This document shows positions 35,852 through 45,583 of a DNA stretch of 64,000 nucleotides, piece after piece. Made by a program: the position numbers and the translations under genes. Under the pieces are notes generated by a model. It was not told the DNA's origin, did no database searches, and saw only the letters and a list, made by a program, of their open reading frames with translations. The stretch comes from Richelia sinica FACHB-800 (lineage in GTDB: Bacteria; Cyanobacteriota; Cyanobacteriia; Cyanobacteriales; Nostocaceae). Within the stretch, counting starts at the first letter, position 1, and the number at the start of each line of letters is the position of its first letter. Location: positions 159,043-223,042 of the forward strand of contig NZ_JACJTT010000004.1 of assembly GCF_014698825.1 (NCBI RefSeq), in the 5' to 3' direction.

Positions 35852-36516
35852 CTCCTATCTGACAAATAACTTGTCAGTACAGGATTTTAGCAGTTACGCT
35901 TCAGAATAAAACTTTGACCAAAGCAAATATAGGTAGTAAGTAACATAAGCTACGCCTATATTACTACCTAAGATTTGTTTATCTTTTTCTTAATTATACT
36001 TTATAAAAGTACAACTATTCGGTTCAGCGTTAGATATTTATTTTTTGCAGTTTTGTTCATAAATGAATATAAATCTTTACAATCACCCAAGATAAAGCAA
36101 ATTTCGTTTATCTTTTCCAAGCTACAAATCAGCCCATTACACAACACCGTGAAAGGACTAGCCCTACTCTTGTGTCTTGGTCTGCAAGCAATCGCACAGT
36201 TTTGGTTAAATCAATTATTAAGCTCATTGTTACAGAGACGTAAATAGTTTATGATAAATAAATTTATTCATAAAAAAACTTAAAATCTTTCAGTGCATTT
36301 AATTTCGCTTTATTGAGTCGATAATGATAACCTATGCGAAATTTTAGCTGCTCTAATTTGCTTTTTTGCAATGGGTTTTTCCCTGAAGAAAATTTTAAGT
36401 GTTCGGTATATTCATGTTCAATCAAAGAAGACCAGTTTAACCAAAAATATACACTAGATAAGCTCAAATCATTTACCGAAGTAGAGAAACAGCAAATTCT
36501 ATACTGCTTATTAAAT
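35852..36516. other. Intergenic region between the UbiB-like gene and the glycan operon
   Basis: 665 bases with no gene that can be supported. A hairpin with perfect 10-base arms TAGGTAGTAA (35930-35939) and TTACTACCTA (35961-35970) lies about 80-120 bases before the UbiB-like start. A 90-codon plus-strand open frame at 35975-36247 ends in a plausible amphipathic segment (LALLLCLGLQAIAQFWLNQ), but has no ribosome-binding site or known relatives. Two short overlapping open frames at 36264-36543 are equally unsupported. Confidence 0.55.
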
Positions 36517-37449
36517 TTAGAATTTGGTTTTAAGTTGCCGTAGGTTATTTTTTACATTATCCAAAGTTCGCTGCAATTTTGTTTTTTGTACAGGTACAGG
36601 AATATTTGCCGTCGGTAAAGCTGGATTAAGATTTCGATAGTGTTCCCAAGTTTGCCAGTAGGGACAACCTGGTTGAATTTTAATACCAGCCCAGTGAAGA
36701 TATTGCAGAGGTTGATTTACTGTTGGATCAAATAAGAAGTCCCCTTGAGTCTGAAAATGAGGAGTTCCCGCCCAATTTCCTGGTGCTTTTCCTATGCGAC
36801 GGACAATGTTGAAGCGTCGAGGAATTCTTTTCAGTAACATATAATTAATAATTGGTTGGTCTGAGGTTTTTTCAGAAAAATCAAAATATTCTGGATGTGC
36901 TGCACATTCAGTAAAGATGTTATATAATTCTTGTTCTGAAATTAAATTTTTCTTAGAAGCCCAAAAACCACCGTTAAAAATATCCTTAACTTCTTCCTCT
37001 GTAAATATATTATCCTCAAATACCTTTTGAGTAAAAACATTTTTTATTCCACCCAAATGCTGATAATCACAGCAAATAAAATCATTATTTTGTAAATAAT
37101 TTAAATTCTCAATAATTTTCTCGAAAACAACAATGTCTGTATCTATATATAAAAATTCATCAAATGGACCAAACCAACAAGCTTGTTTACGAAATTGATT
37201 AGGACGAGCAAAAAATTTTCCTCCAAAAGTGTCGTGTAGTGTTTGAGAAAGCCTCTTAATAAACTCTAAATCTTCGTAAACATTTACGTCATAATGCTGA
37301 TGTAAAATCTCAGCAATAGAGTGATAATTATCATCATAAGGTATCATCACAATTGGTGTATGCTTATCGTATAAGCGGATACTATTCAATAACGCAATCG
37401 CTTGGTCTGTTACCTTATCATTAGCAATAATATATATCCCTCTATTCAT
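36517..37449 (-). CDS. Npun_R2821/R2822-type glycosyltransferase-like protein (last gene of glycan operon)
   Basis: 310 aa. The fold looks like glycosyltransferase family 8 or a nucleotide-diphospho-sugar transferase: N-terminal GIYIIANDKVTDQAIALLNSI, a DxD motif in YIDTDIVVF near residue 122, FNGGFWASKK, and SDQPIINYML. These match a cyanobacterial family named after Npun_R2821/R2822 in Nostoc punctiforme, whose function has not been shown. The gene is 12 bases downstream of its paralogue and shares its plan, so the pair arose by duplication. It probably adds sugars to a surface glycan in the cytoplasm; donor and acceptor are unknown. Confidence 0.8.
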   Translation of the reverse strand: MNRGIYIIANDKVTDQAIALLNSIRLYDKHTPIVMIPYDDNYHSIAEILHQHYDVNVYEDLEFIKRLSQTLHDTFGGKFFARPNQFRKQACWFGPFDEFLYIDTDIVVFEKIIENLNYLQNNDFICCDYQHLGGIKNVFTQKVFEDNIFTEEEVKDIFNGGFWASKKNLISEQELYNIFTECAAHPEYFDFSEKTSDQPIINYMLLKRIPRRFNIVRRIGKAPGNWAGTPHFQTQGDFLFDPTVNQPLQYLHWAGIKIQPGCPYWQTWEHYRNLNPALPTANIPVPVQKTKLQRTLDNVKNNLRQLKTKF

Positions 37450-37461
37450 AAAATTAACCCT

Positions 37462-38466
37462 CTATTTTTTTGGAAATCTTAAATTGCTTAATAATTTTCT
37501 TCCAAAACTGGAACTGGAATGACAATCATAAGGGTGCACTTTAGTTGTAAATTTTGGAAACTTATCTGGTTCATGTAAATAGCGATAATATAAAAACAAA
37601 TCCCGATAAGGAAAATCAATATTTTCTCCAGAGCAAACCTGGTTAAATAATTGCGAGGAAAGTCCAATATAGTGAATGTAAGTTAGCCTCTTACTTTTGT
37701 CATATAAAATGTTATCAACAGATTGAAAATGAGTTGAAGTAATACAGCAACCAGTCTTATCCTCTTTTGCTATCTGGAGAGCAAAATTATAGCTAGAAAT
37801 ACCTAACCGCATCACCATATAATTAAGAATCGTTTGGTCAGGAGCCATATGATAGAGAATTCCTGCCTCTCCTTGGGATAGATATTTCAACAGCAATTCA
37901 CGCTGTTGAGGAGTAAACATACCTTTTTTAGAGCCATAAAACCCAGAGCAAAATATTTCATTATGTAATTGTTGTTTGGTAAATATTTTTTTTAATTTAG
38001 ATGCTGATTGATTGTAAACATGAGATAAATCCTTATACTGGAAGTCATAAACTACCCAATCATATTCATCTAATTTTGAGAAAACATGGTCTAAAGGACT
38101 CATTAATAATGTATCGGCATCCATATAGACGAAACGATCAAAGGGCCCGTCAAAAGCACAGTAACGCCTATGTGTACCAATGCGATGATATTTATCTAAA
38201 CCTACTTTTTTCCAATTTACCTGGGCAGTGGGATGAATATCCCAAATATGACGAACAAATTCATCCCACTGTCTGATCGAATCTTCTTGATTATAGAGTT
38301 GTACATGGGGACGAAGAGAAATTTCCTTAGCAATTTTCTCTGTGTTGTCGTCATAAGGGTATACACATACAGGCATTTCTTTTCCATAAATAGCATCTAT
38401 ACTATTTAGTAAAGCAATTAGTTGGTGGTAAACCTTATCATTGGCAAGTGTACAAATACCATCCAT
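37462..38466 (-). CDS. Npun_R2821/R2822-type glycosyltransferase-like protein, paralogue
   Basis: 334 aa, related to the next gene downstream: GICTLANDKVYHQLIALLNSI at the N-terminus, a DxD motif in YMDADTLLM (about residue 118), FCSGFYGSKKGMF, and PDQTILNYMV. The DxD and the final His region (LTYIHYIGLSSQLFN) are what a GT-A fold retaining enzyme would need. It is spaced 12 bases from the downstream paralogue and 55 bases from the upstream GT10-like gene, within a six-gene leftward operon. The specific role is unknown. Confidence 0.8.
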   Translation of the reverse strand: MDGICTLANDKVYHQLIALLNSIDAIYGKEMPVCVYPYDDNTEKIAKEISLRPHVQLYNQEDSIRQWDEFVRHIWDIHPTAQVNWKKVGLDKYHRIGTHRRYCAFDGPFDRFVYMDADTLLMSPLDHVFSKLDEYDWVVYDFQYKDLSHVYNQSASKLKKIFTKQQLHNEIFCSGFYGSKKGMFTPQQRELLLKYLSQGEAGILYHMAPDQTILNYMVMRLGISSYNFALQIAKEDKTGCCITSTHFQSVDNILYDKSKRLTYIHYIGLSSQLFNQVCSGENIDFPYRDLFLYYRYLHEPDKFPKFTTKVHPYDCHSSSSFGRKLLSNLRFPKK

Positions 38467-38521
38467 AAATATGTACTAAAAAATTCAAAGATTAAATGAT
38501 TATGGTGTTGACAAAGTAAAT

Positions 38522-39514
38522 CTAAGAATATTGATTAACAAATTCTGATAGCCAGTTGAGTAGATTGAGTTTATGTAAAATAATTTGCCTTGCTTCAGCG
38601 ATCGCATCTTTGGCAGCATACCATAGATCAGGGGTAGCAGTAACTTCTTGGATGTAAGCAATTCCTTTCTCATCTAGGCTAGGTAAACGTAAAAAACTGC
38701 CAGGCGGTAAAAGTTTATCTGCTGCTGGGCCACCATAATATATAGGTAAACACCAAGCTAGTAAGCTATCCCATAGCTTTTCACTCACATACCAATCATT
38801 ATCCGCGTAGTTTTCAATAGCGAGGTTGTAATAATACGGTGCCATACCGTACCATTTATTACCTAGTAAACCTAAATTTCTTGACCATTCAGGTAAACCA
38901 CGTCCATATAAATCTATTTTAATATCACTATTTTGTAGCGATCGCATAAATTCTAATCGCTGACGATGGTTCGCCGTACGGCTGATTCCTGAAGTAATCC
39001 AACTACAGGGTGATAGTTTTTCTGGTGGAGGCATTTCATTTAATTCTCTAAAAGAATTGGTATGATACCAAATAGCTGGCATGTAGTCAGGATGAGGAGC
39101 AAAATCATCTGGTCCAGAAATGTATCCACAATAATTTTGTGCTTTTTGGTAGTTTTGTTTATTAATTTCAACGACTTCATTTAAAGGTGGTTCACGGAGT
39201 AAGTAAATAATTCTTGTTTTTGGAACACCCCGTGACAATGATTCAAAATTAAATTCTGATGTTTTTTGTTTACCACATAAACGATCCAGCCAAAATTTTT
39301 CAGGTGCAGGTTGAGGAAAATCAAATTGATATAGTAATAAAAAATCTGGCTTTTCAGCTAATGGTAAAATTTGGATATTTTCCCAAATACCAAAGTGATG
39401 CGGGGTTTGTTGCCATAACCAATCTCCTCTGTTTGCTAGATTGGAATAACCACTAATCATGCCAATAATTTTCTGTTTAATCATTATGTTTGTGTATTCA
39501 CTTTTGCTGGACAT
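38522..39514 (-). CDS. Glycosyltransferase family 10-like (fucosyltransferase-type) protein
   Basis: 330 aa; an internal ATG eleven codons in (MIKQKIIGMISGYSN) may be the real start. The C-terminal half shows the GT10 donor-binding signature: KIDLYGRG, then NLAIENYADNDWYVSEKLWDS and LLAWCLPIYYGGP, equivalent to the 'AxENS...DYVTEK...A...G.VP' block of alpha-1,3-fucosyltransferases. It likely transfers a deoxyhexose from a nucleotide donor to a growing surface glycan. It is fourth in the leftward operon, 11 bases after the GT4 gene. Confidence 0.82.
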   Translation of the reverse strand: MSSKSEYTNIMIKQKIIGMISGYSNLANRGDWLWQQTPHHFGIWENIQILPLAEKPDFLLLYQFDFPQPAPEKFWLDRLCGKQKTSEFNFESLSRGVPKTRIIYLLREPPLNEVVEINKQNYQKAQNYCGYISGPDDFAPHPDYMPAIWYHTNSFRELNEMPPPEKLSPCSWITSGISRTANHRQRLEFMRSLQNSDIKIDLYGRGLPEWSRNLGLLGNKWYGMAPYYYNLAIENYADNDWYVSEKLWDSLLAWCLPIYYGGPAADKLLPPGSFLRLPSLDEKGIAYIQEVTATPDLWYAAKDAIAEARQIILHKLNLLNWLSEFVNQYS

Positions 39515-39525
39515 TAATTGGAAAG

Positions 39526-40743
39526 TTAATTATTAATGGTTGGACGCATATCTTCCCTGACATAACTTAAAATTTTTGTAATTCTATTTTCCCAAGAAAA
39601 TTGTTGAGCAAAATCTATTGTTTTTACATATCCTTCTATTTTTCTGGGATACTTTTCTAAAGTATGGCGAATAGTTTCAGCAAGTTTGTGAGAATTATCA
39701 GGTTCACACCAACTAGCAATCAAAGGTGATTTTTTAAACTCCATTAATGGCAGAATTTCTGTAGCGACAATGGGAGTTCCTGATGCCATATATTGGAAGA
39801 ATTTGACTGGATTTGTGAAATCTGCTGATTTTCCAGAACAGTGAGGATGTGCCAAAATATCGGAAGCTTGAAATAAACTAACTAATCTGTCACGTGGCAA
39901 TATCCACCCCAAAAATTTAACATTCTCGACATGTTTATCTCTGGCTTGCTGTTGATAATTTTGTACTTGTGAGTCTGTACCACCAGTAATTGCGAACTGT
40001 ATTTCTGGTAATTCTTTAGCAGCATCAATTAAAACATCAATTCCTTTAAAAGGATATAAAGCACCAGAATAAACAACTAAATGTTTACGTCCATTAGTCA
40101 GTAATTCTTGCCGCCATTTGTCTGCTGCTTGAGGTTGTCTATTTAAAAATGACTGATTGAAGCCATTGTGTAACCACACAACTTTTTCTGGTGGTATTCC
40201 TTTCTCGATTAAGCTTTGACGAATAGGTTCAGATTGAGTAATAGCGATTTCAAAATAGGGACTAGAAACTATTTCTTTCTCAAAATCTTTATCTGCAAAG
40301 TAATGACGCTCGTATATAGTGGGAGTTTTATTTTTGACTGCGGCTTTAACAAAGTTCCAGTTACGAGTGTGGACAATTTTAGTCTGGGGTAGTATGTGAA
40401 AGGGGAAATAATATTTAGTAATTACTGTGTTAGAGTCAGTAAATTTTCCGCCAACTCTATCAATTGGCCAAGGTAATCGTAATGCAGCTACTTTTAATTT
40501 AGCATCTGCATCATAAAATTCCATAAATTTCGCATCAGGTTGTTGTATTTTGTAAGGGTAAAAAAGTGCTAGGGGGTTAACTGTTTTATTTTGTCTATCT
40601 GGGTAAACCAAAACTGAAGAATATCCTAAATTTGCTGCTGCACTTGCACATAATACATCATGAATTTCATGAGCAGTGTCAGCCTGAAAGGATAATTGAG
40701 AACTAAAAAATATATAGTGATGCTGCGATATTTTGTCTATCAT
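39526..40743 (-). CDS. Glycosyltransferase family 4 protein
   Basis: 405 aa with the GT-B plan. The C-terminal half holds LVVYSGALYPFKGIDVLIDA, VKFLGWILPRDRLVSLFQASDILAHP and NPVKFFQYMASGTPIVAT, where the Lys/Glu-type donor site of GT4 is modified (the usual E-x7-E reads NPVKFFQYM). The N-terminal half covers the acceptor domain (HTRNWNFVKAAVKNKTPTIYERHYF). It probably builds the exopolysaccharide repeat unit in the cytoplasm. It lies 29 bases downstream of the ABC exporter gene in the leftward operon. Confidence 0.87.
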   Translation of the reverse strand: MIDKISQHHYIFFSSQLSFQADTAHEIHDVLCASAAANLGYSSVLVYPDRQNKTVNPLALFYPYKIQQPDAKFMEFYDADAKLKVAALRLPWPIDRVGGKFTDSNTVITKYYFPFHILPQTKIVHTRNWNFVKAAVKNKTPTIYERHYFADKDFEKEIVSSPYFEIAITQSEPIRQSLIEKGIPPEKVVWLHNGFNQSFLNRQPQAADKWRQELLTNGRKHLVVYSGALYPFKGIDVLIDAAKELPEIQFAITGGTDSQVQNYQQQARDKHVENVKFLGWILPRDRLVSLFQASDILAHPHCSGKSADFTNPVKFFQYMASGTPIVATEILPLMEFKKSPLIASWCEPDNSHKLAETIRHTLEKYPRKIEGYVKTIDFAQQFSWENRITKILSYVREDMRPTINN

Positions 40744-40772
40744 GATGTTTTTTTACTTAAGATTAATAAATA

Positions 40773-43013
40773 TTAAGCAAACTTGTTTTCAAAATTTTCT
40801 AAGGTTTTCATAATTTCTACTGCTGCTTGATAAGCCTCTGTCAAAAGTTTATGTTCTACTTGGGAGTTAGATTCGCAATTATCAGCTAGTAGCTTAAGAG
40901 AACTGCTTAAGGGATAGATACTCATACGAAATTCTTCACAAACATTGGTTAATTCATTCTGGTCTTGATTGTCGCCATTAGTTGGCTGCTTATTTGGTAA
41001 TAATTGAACTTTTTGTTTTAAGGCAACAATATCATCTAATATATCAATGCTATTTAACAGAAATAATGATAATTTGTAAGCTTCTGTAATTGACTTTTGT
41101 TTTTCTTGATGATCATCTACTAAATCATCAATTAGAAGTTTCAGAAAACCAATCATAGCGTTGAGGCGGTTTCGCAATTCGTGAGAAATGCGTTTTAAGC
41201 TACTGTTGGGTTGAGGGGTTACTCGCGGCTGGTCAGTAAATTGCATTGAGTAAAGTTGGAAGTAGGGGCCATTTTTTTGTAAAAGTTCATTGTGGGTACC
41301 TACTTCCACTACTTGTCCTTTATCTAGAACAGCTATTTGATCAGCTTTTTGGACTGTGGAAAGACGATGAGCAATTACTAAGGTGGTACGATCGCGACTT
41401 AATTCTTCTAGAGCTTCTTGTACTAAACGCTCAGATACTGTATCTAAGGCGCTAGTAGCTTCATCAAGGATGAGTATATCAGGATTTTGTAGTATTGCAC
41501 GAGCGATCGCTAATCTTTGTCTTTGCCCACCAGATAACATGACCCCACGATCACCTATCATTGTATCAAATTGTTGTGGTAATTTGCTAATAAATTCGTA
41601 AGCATTGGCACGTTTGGCAGCTGTAATAATTTCTTCATCTGTGGCTTCAGGTTTACCATAGGCAATATTATTCCTCACAGAATCGTTGAAGAGAAAAGTA
41701 TCTTGACTGACTATTCCCATCCGTTTTCTGACAGTTTTTAAATCAAATTCTTTTAAATCCTTACCATCAAATGTAATATGCCCACCGGTAGGATCATAGA
41801 ATCTTGCCAACAAATCCGCTAAGGTTGATTTACCAGCACCTGAACCACCAACTAAAGCTAGAGTTGTACTTTTAGGTATGTATAAATCTACGTCTTTGAG
41901 TACCAATTTATGTTGATGGGGATAGCCAAAAGATACAGATTGAAAATGTACTCCTTGCTGTAAATCACTATAATTTAATTTACCATTTCCCATAAATGGC
42001 TTGTTTTCTAAATTCAAAAATTCTGTCGCCATATCTACACTAGTAGCACTAGATGCAAGGCTGCTACGGATAGAATTTAATTGAGATATAATTGGCAATA
42101 CACGTAGCAATACTAACAAATATGTTAATAAGACCGTTGAAAGAGAAGAAATTTGCTCTACAAAAAAGGTTTTGCTTAAAAAAACAATAACTAATAAAGC
42201 TGTAATACCCATTACTTCGCCAATAGGATTAATAGCTTCTGAGTTAATCTGAGCTTGAAAGTCTGCTTTTTCACGAGCGCGGATCAAACCAGAAATCTTT
42301 TTATACTCTCTATCTTCATTACCCGTAGATTTAACCAGTCTAATGCCATTCAAAGTTTCTAAAACATTAACTGAATAGGCAGTAGACATTTTACTCAACT
42401 GTCTACCGAATTTTCTTGAACGGTTAATAGCTGCCTGATTAACTAATGTTACTACTCCTAATAATAGTGTAGAAGCTATTGTTAGTTGCCAAGATATTGA
42501 TATTAATACTCCTATTAAAACTAGACTAGTAATCACTAAAATAATTATTTTAATAATACTGCTTATATAACTAGAAGCTCTACCAATTTCCACTCCTAAC
42601 CGATTGATTAAATCGCCTATTTTCGCTCTGGAATAATATTCTATATCAACATTCAATAATAATTTGACTCCAGCTTCGCGCATATCAGCTGTCAAACTCT
42701 TAGTTAAATAACTAGAAGTCAAAGAACTAGCATATGATGCTAAATTTTTTAAAGCTATTGTAAAAATTATTGCCGCTGACATCACTCCAATTCGATAGAC
42801 CTCTGCTACTTGGTCGAAGGGAGATAACATGATGGTTAAAATTGGGGGAGCACCTTTTAAGTTAATATCTTGACCTACTATTTTTAAAATAACTGGAACT
42901 ATTAATGCTGTACTAACACCGTTAAATAAGGCTCCGGAAAAACCTAATAATATAGTAAAGATGATCAATAGTGGATAGGGCTTGGCAAATCTAAGCAGAG
43001 TTCTGTTAATCAT
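40773..43013 (-). CDS. HepA-like ABC exporter with C-terminal histidine-kinase-like (DHp) modules
   Basis: 746 aa. The first 580 residues are a normal half-transporter: six membrane helices (about 10-310) and an ABC ATPase (about 345-585) with GGSGAGKSTLADLL, LSGGQRQRLAIARAIL, ILILDEATSALD and VIAHRLS. It resembles HepA, the heterocyst envelope polysaccharide exporter, which as I recall is about 600 aa. The extra tail is unusual: at about 609-660 it reads ISHELRNRLNAMIGFLKLL, then EAYKLSLFLLNSIDIL, matching the two helices of a HisKA domain with His611 in place; at about 691-742 a second copy (VCEEFRMSIYPLSSSLKLL, EAYQAAVEIMKTL) has Glu693 at the His position. No HATPase domain follows. Its neighbours are glycosyltransferases, so it likely exports a lipid-linked glycan. 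Confidence 0.92.
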   Translation of the reverse strand: MINRTLLRFAKPYPLLIIFTILLGFSGALFNGVSTALIVPVILKIVGQDINLKGAPPILTIMLSPFDQVAEVYRIGVMSAAIIFTIALKNLASYASSLTSSYLTKSLTADMREAGVKLLLNVDIEYYSRAKIGDLINRLGVEIGRASSYISSIIKIIILVITSLVLIGVLISISWQLTIASTLLLGVVTLVNQAAINRSRKFGRQLSKMSTAYSVNVLETLNGIRLVKSTGNEDREYKKISGLIRAREKADFQAQINSEAINPIGEVMGITALLVIVFLSKTFFVEQISSLSTVLLTYLLVLLRVLPIISQLNSIRSSLASSATSVDMATEFLNLENKPFMGNGKLNYSDLQQGVHFQSVSFGYPHQHKLVLKDVDLYIPKSTTLALVGGSGAGKSTLADLLARFYDPTGGHITFDGKDLKEFDLKTVRKRMGIVSQDTFLFNDSVRNNIAYGKPEATDEEIITAAKRANAYEFISKLPQQFDTMIGDRGVMLSGGQRQRLAIARAILQNPDILILDEATSALDTVSERLVQEALEELSRDRTTLVIAHRLSTVQKADQIAVLDKGQVVEVGTHNELLQKNGPYFQLYSMQFTDQPRVTPQPNSSLKRISHELRNRLNAMIGFLKLLIDDLVDDHQEKQKSITEAYKLSLFLLNSIDILDDIVALKQKVQLLPNKQPTNGDNQDQNELTNVCEEFRMSIYPLSSSLKLLADNCESNSQVEHKLLTEAYQAAVEIMKTLENFENKFA

Positions 43014-43111
43014 TGATGTTTTAATTATAAAAATTACTCAACTACTCTATGCACATTTATTGAATCATACATTGGGTTACTACACTAATCTATCTACTTT
43101 GTTAACAATTT

Positions 43112-44344
43112 TCATAAGCTTTTAATGATGGAATCTAAAGTTGAAGACATAGCAGATATGCTGTATTTCTCTATGCATCTTTGTCTAGCCTGTAATCCTT
43201 TTTCATTAGCTAAACTAAGATCATCAAATATGAGTTGAATATTTGTGGCTATTGCTTCTGAATCACCAGAATCAACAAGATAAGCTGTTTCACCAACAAT
43301 TTCTGGAATGTCTCCTACTTTAGTTGCCAATATGGGTTTAGCCATGGCCATACCGTCGGTTAACTTGAGGGGAAACTGAGCTAAAGCTGCGGGTGTATTT
43401 CTTTGGGGAACTACAACAACATGTGCAGCTGCAACTATTTTTGGCATTTCTGTAGCTGGAGACTTGGGTAGTTTAATAATCCAGCGTCCCCATTTTTCCA
43501 TGAGTTGGGCATCATAGTCATCATAGGGGCTACCACCAACAATTACTAGTTTTAAATCTGGCTGATTTAATATATCTAAAGCTGTTAATACATCTTCAAC
43601 GCCTTTATATGGTCTTGGCGCTCCTGGAAACATTAATATGCGGTAATCAGACCACCCAAAATAGTTTCTACAGGCTGCTGGATCATATTTATCAGGGTTA
43701 AATAATTCGGTGTCTTTACCATTGGGTACATAAATTCCTCCAAATTTTTCTTGCAAAAATTTAGTATGAATCGTAATGGCATTTGCTTTATTAGTTATGC
43801 TTTCGAGGATATTTATATAAAATGGATGATCGGGATATCTGAGGGCACCATCTGGTTTAAAAATATCTCGATACAGTTGTTTTAAGGAGGGGCGATATTG
43901 CCATGTTTCTCCGCCATACCAACTTAGCTCCCAATCATCTATATCTAAAATTATTGGTATCTTAGTTCTAAGTCGTTTGAGAATGGCTAGACCAAATGTC
44001 GTAGATTTTGGTCGCATAGCATAAATAATATCGCTATCCAGGTTTCGCAAAACTTGAGTTGCAGATTTGAAAAACTTAGGATAGTTATAGCCCGTAACTT
44101 GAGTAACTACAATATCTGCTTTTGAGGTTATATTACTTTCTTGACCAAAGACAAACCCTACAATTTCTACTTTGTGTCCTAATCTAATTAGTGCTTGAGC
44201 AAGTAAAAAAGAACGTACAGATTCCCCTCCCCATCTACCTGCACCAGATGTTGATAAATCACTAACGAGTATGGAAATTTTTAACTGAGATTTCTGAGTT
44301 AGTAAATTCACAATTGAAAAGAATTTTAGTTGGTCAATCTGCAA
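43112..44344 (-). CDS. Glycosyltransferase family 4 protein (first gene of glycan operon)
   Basis: 410 aa, GT-B fold. N-terminal KISILVSDLSTSGAGRWGGES with a Gly-rich loop; C-terminal ILMFPGAPRPYKGVEDVLTAL, VVGGSPYDDYDAQL, VVVPQRNTPAALAQFPLKL and AMAKPILATKVGDIPEIVG, the donor-site segment of GT4 enzymes. ATG at 44344 may be one of several possible starts; the first conserved residues begin near 18. The 280 bases upstream, shared with gloB on the other strand, should carry the operon promoter. It probably makes an early linkage of the glycan. Confidence 0.87.
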   Translation of the reverse strand: MQIDQLKFFSIVNLLTQKSQLKISILVSDLSTSGAGRWGGESVRSFLLAQALIRLGHKVEIVGFVFGQESNITSKADIVVTQVTGYNYPKFFKSATQVLRNLDSDIIYAMRPKSTTFGLAILKRLRTKIPIILDIDDWELSWYGGETWQYRPSLKQLYRDIFKPDGALRYPDHPFYINILESITNKANAITIHTKFLQEKFGGIYVPNGKDTELFNPDKYDPAACRNYFGWSDYRILMFPGAPRPYKGVEDVLTALDILNQPDLKLVIVGGSPYDDYDAQLMEKWGRWIIKLPKSPATEMPKIVAAAHVVVVPQRNTPAALAQFPLKLTDGMAMAKPILATKVGDIPEIVGETAYLVDSGDSEAIATNIQLIFDDLSLANEKGLQARQRCIEKYSISAMSSTLDSIIKSL

Positions 44345-44624
44345 TTGGTCAATAATTACTCACAAAATGTGGGAAGTTTATGTAAAATCGATAAAACTAT
44401 TACAAGGTTTCCGAATTTTAGAAAAAAGTCTGTTGTCCATATATAGATGCTAAGTGGTATAAATATTACCAGGATTTCATTAGTTGTTATCCTAACATAC
44501 TTGTATAAAGTGGAATTTATAGTTTCAATTAATTCAGGAAATTTATATGTGAAGATATGTATACTTTACCAAGAGAGAATTGGTAAATAATACCAAACAT
44601 AGGGTTATCAGGAGATGAGGGATT

Positions 44625-45398
44625 ATGCAGGTAATTCGTCTGGCTGCACTTTCAGACAACTATATTTTCCTATTGTATGATTCTACACACAATAGGGCTG
44701 CGGTAGTAGATCCGGCAGAAGCACAACCTGTATTACAGCAACTGAAAGAACTAAATGCTGAATTAGTTGCTATTTTTAATACGCACCATCACAATGATCA
44801 TGTGGGTGCTAATCAGAGATTGCAACAGGAATACCCTGGATTAATTGTGTATGGTGGGGCTGAAGATAAAGGAAGAATACCAGGACAGCAGGTATTTTTA
44901 ATAGAAGGCGATCGCGTTACTTTTGCTGACCGTACCGGGGAAGTGTTCTTTGTACCTGGACATACCCGCGCTCACATTGCTTACTATTTTCCTCCTACCT
45001 CACCAGAGGAACCAGGAGAGTTATTCTGCGGTGACACTTTATTTGCCGGTGGTTGCGGTCGCTTATTTGAAGGTACACCAGCCCAAATGGTAAATTCTTT
45101 AAGTAAACTTCGCAATTTACCTGATCATACCCGTGTTTGGTGCGCCCATGAATACACTTTAGGCAATTTGCGGTTTGCGTTGACCGTAGATGGAGATAAC
45201 CTCGATTTACAACAACGTTATCAGGAAGTGAAGGCGTTTCGCGATCGCTCAGAACCCACCGTCCCCTCACTCCTGGGTGTAGAGAAACTTACTAATCCCT
45301 TTTTACGTTGGGATCAGCCTGCATTACAAGCTGCCTCTCACAGTCAAGATGGAGTAGAAACCTTTGCTAAGATTCGCGGCATGAAAGATAAATTTTAA
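44625..45398 (+). CDS. gloB: Hydroxyacylglutathione hydrolase (glyoxalase II)
   Basis: 257 aa. Metallo-beta-lactamase fold with the zinc motif [11 protein letters not shown] (THxHxDH) near residue 54, [13 protein letters not shown], the bridging Asp in [17 protein letters not shown], and [14 protein letters not shown], plus the C-terminal glutathione-binding part. It hydrolyses S-lactoylglutathione to D-lactate and glutathione, finishing methylglyoxal detoxification in the cytosol. Length and C-terminus fit GloB rather than a persulfide dioxygenase. Monocistronic, with the glycan operon running away on the other strand. Confidence 0.93.
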   Translation: MQVIRLAALSDNYIFLLYDSTHNRAAVVDPAEAQPVLQQLKELNAELVAIFNTHHHNDHVGANQRLQQEYPGLIVYGGAEDKGRIPGQQVFLIEGDRVTFADRTGEVFFVPGHTRAHIAYYFPPTSPEEPGELFCGDTLFAGGCGRLFEGTPAQMVNSLSKLRNLPDHTRVWCAHEYTLGNLRFALTVDGDNLDLQQRYQEVKAFRDRSEPTVPSLLGVEKLTNPFLRWDQPALQAASHSQDGVETFAKIRGMKDKF

Positions 45399-45583
45399 TT
45401 ATTGGTTAACTGACATTCGTCAGCGAAGATTTTGGCAATTAAGAGTTGCGATCGCCCCCTATATTCCGCTACGATCTGTAGGCTTTGGGGTAAATACAAA
45501 GTCGCTGGGAATATAGCTACACTCCTGTAAGCTATCCTGCTGACACCCAAAATCATGAAATTTTACAGGAACAGCGAGAAAAA

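Noticed and set aside
35975..36247. 90-codon plus-strand open frame
   Set aside because: The C-terminal part looks like an amphipathic helix, but there is no ribosome-binding site and the first half is AT-rich random-looking sequence. Kept only as a note in the intergenic entry.
36264..36543. Two overlapping open frames (67 codons minus, 69 codons plus)
   Set aside because: They overlap each other on opposite strands in AT-rich DNA; neither has supporting features.
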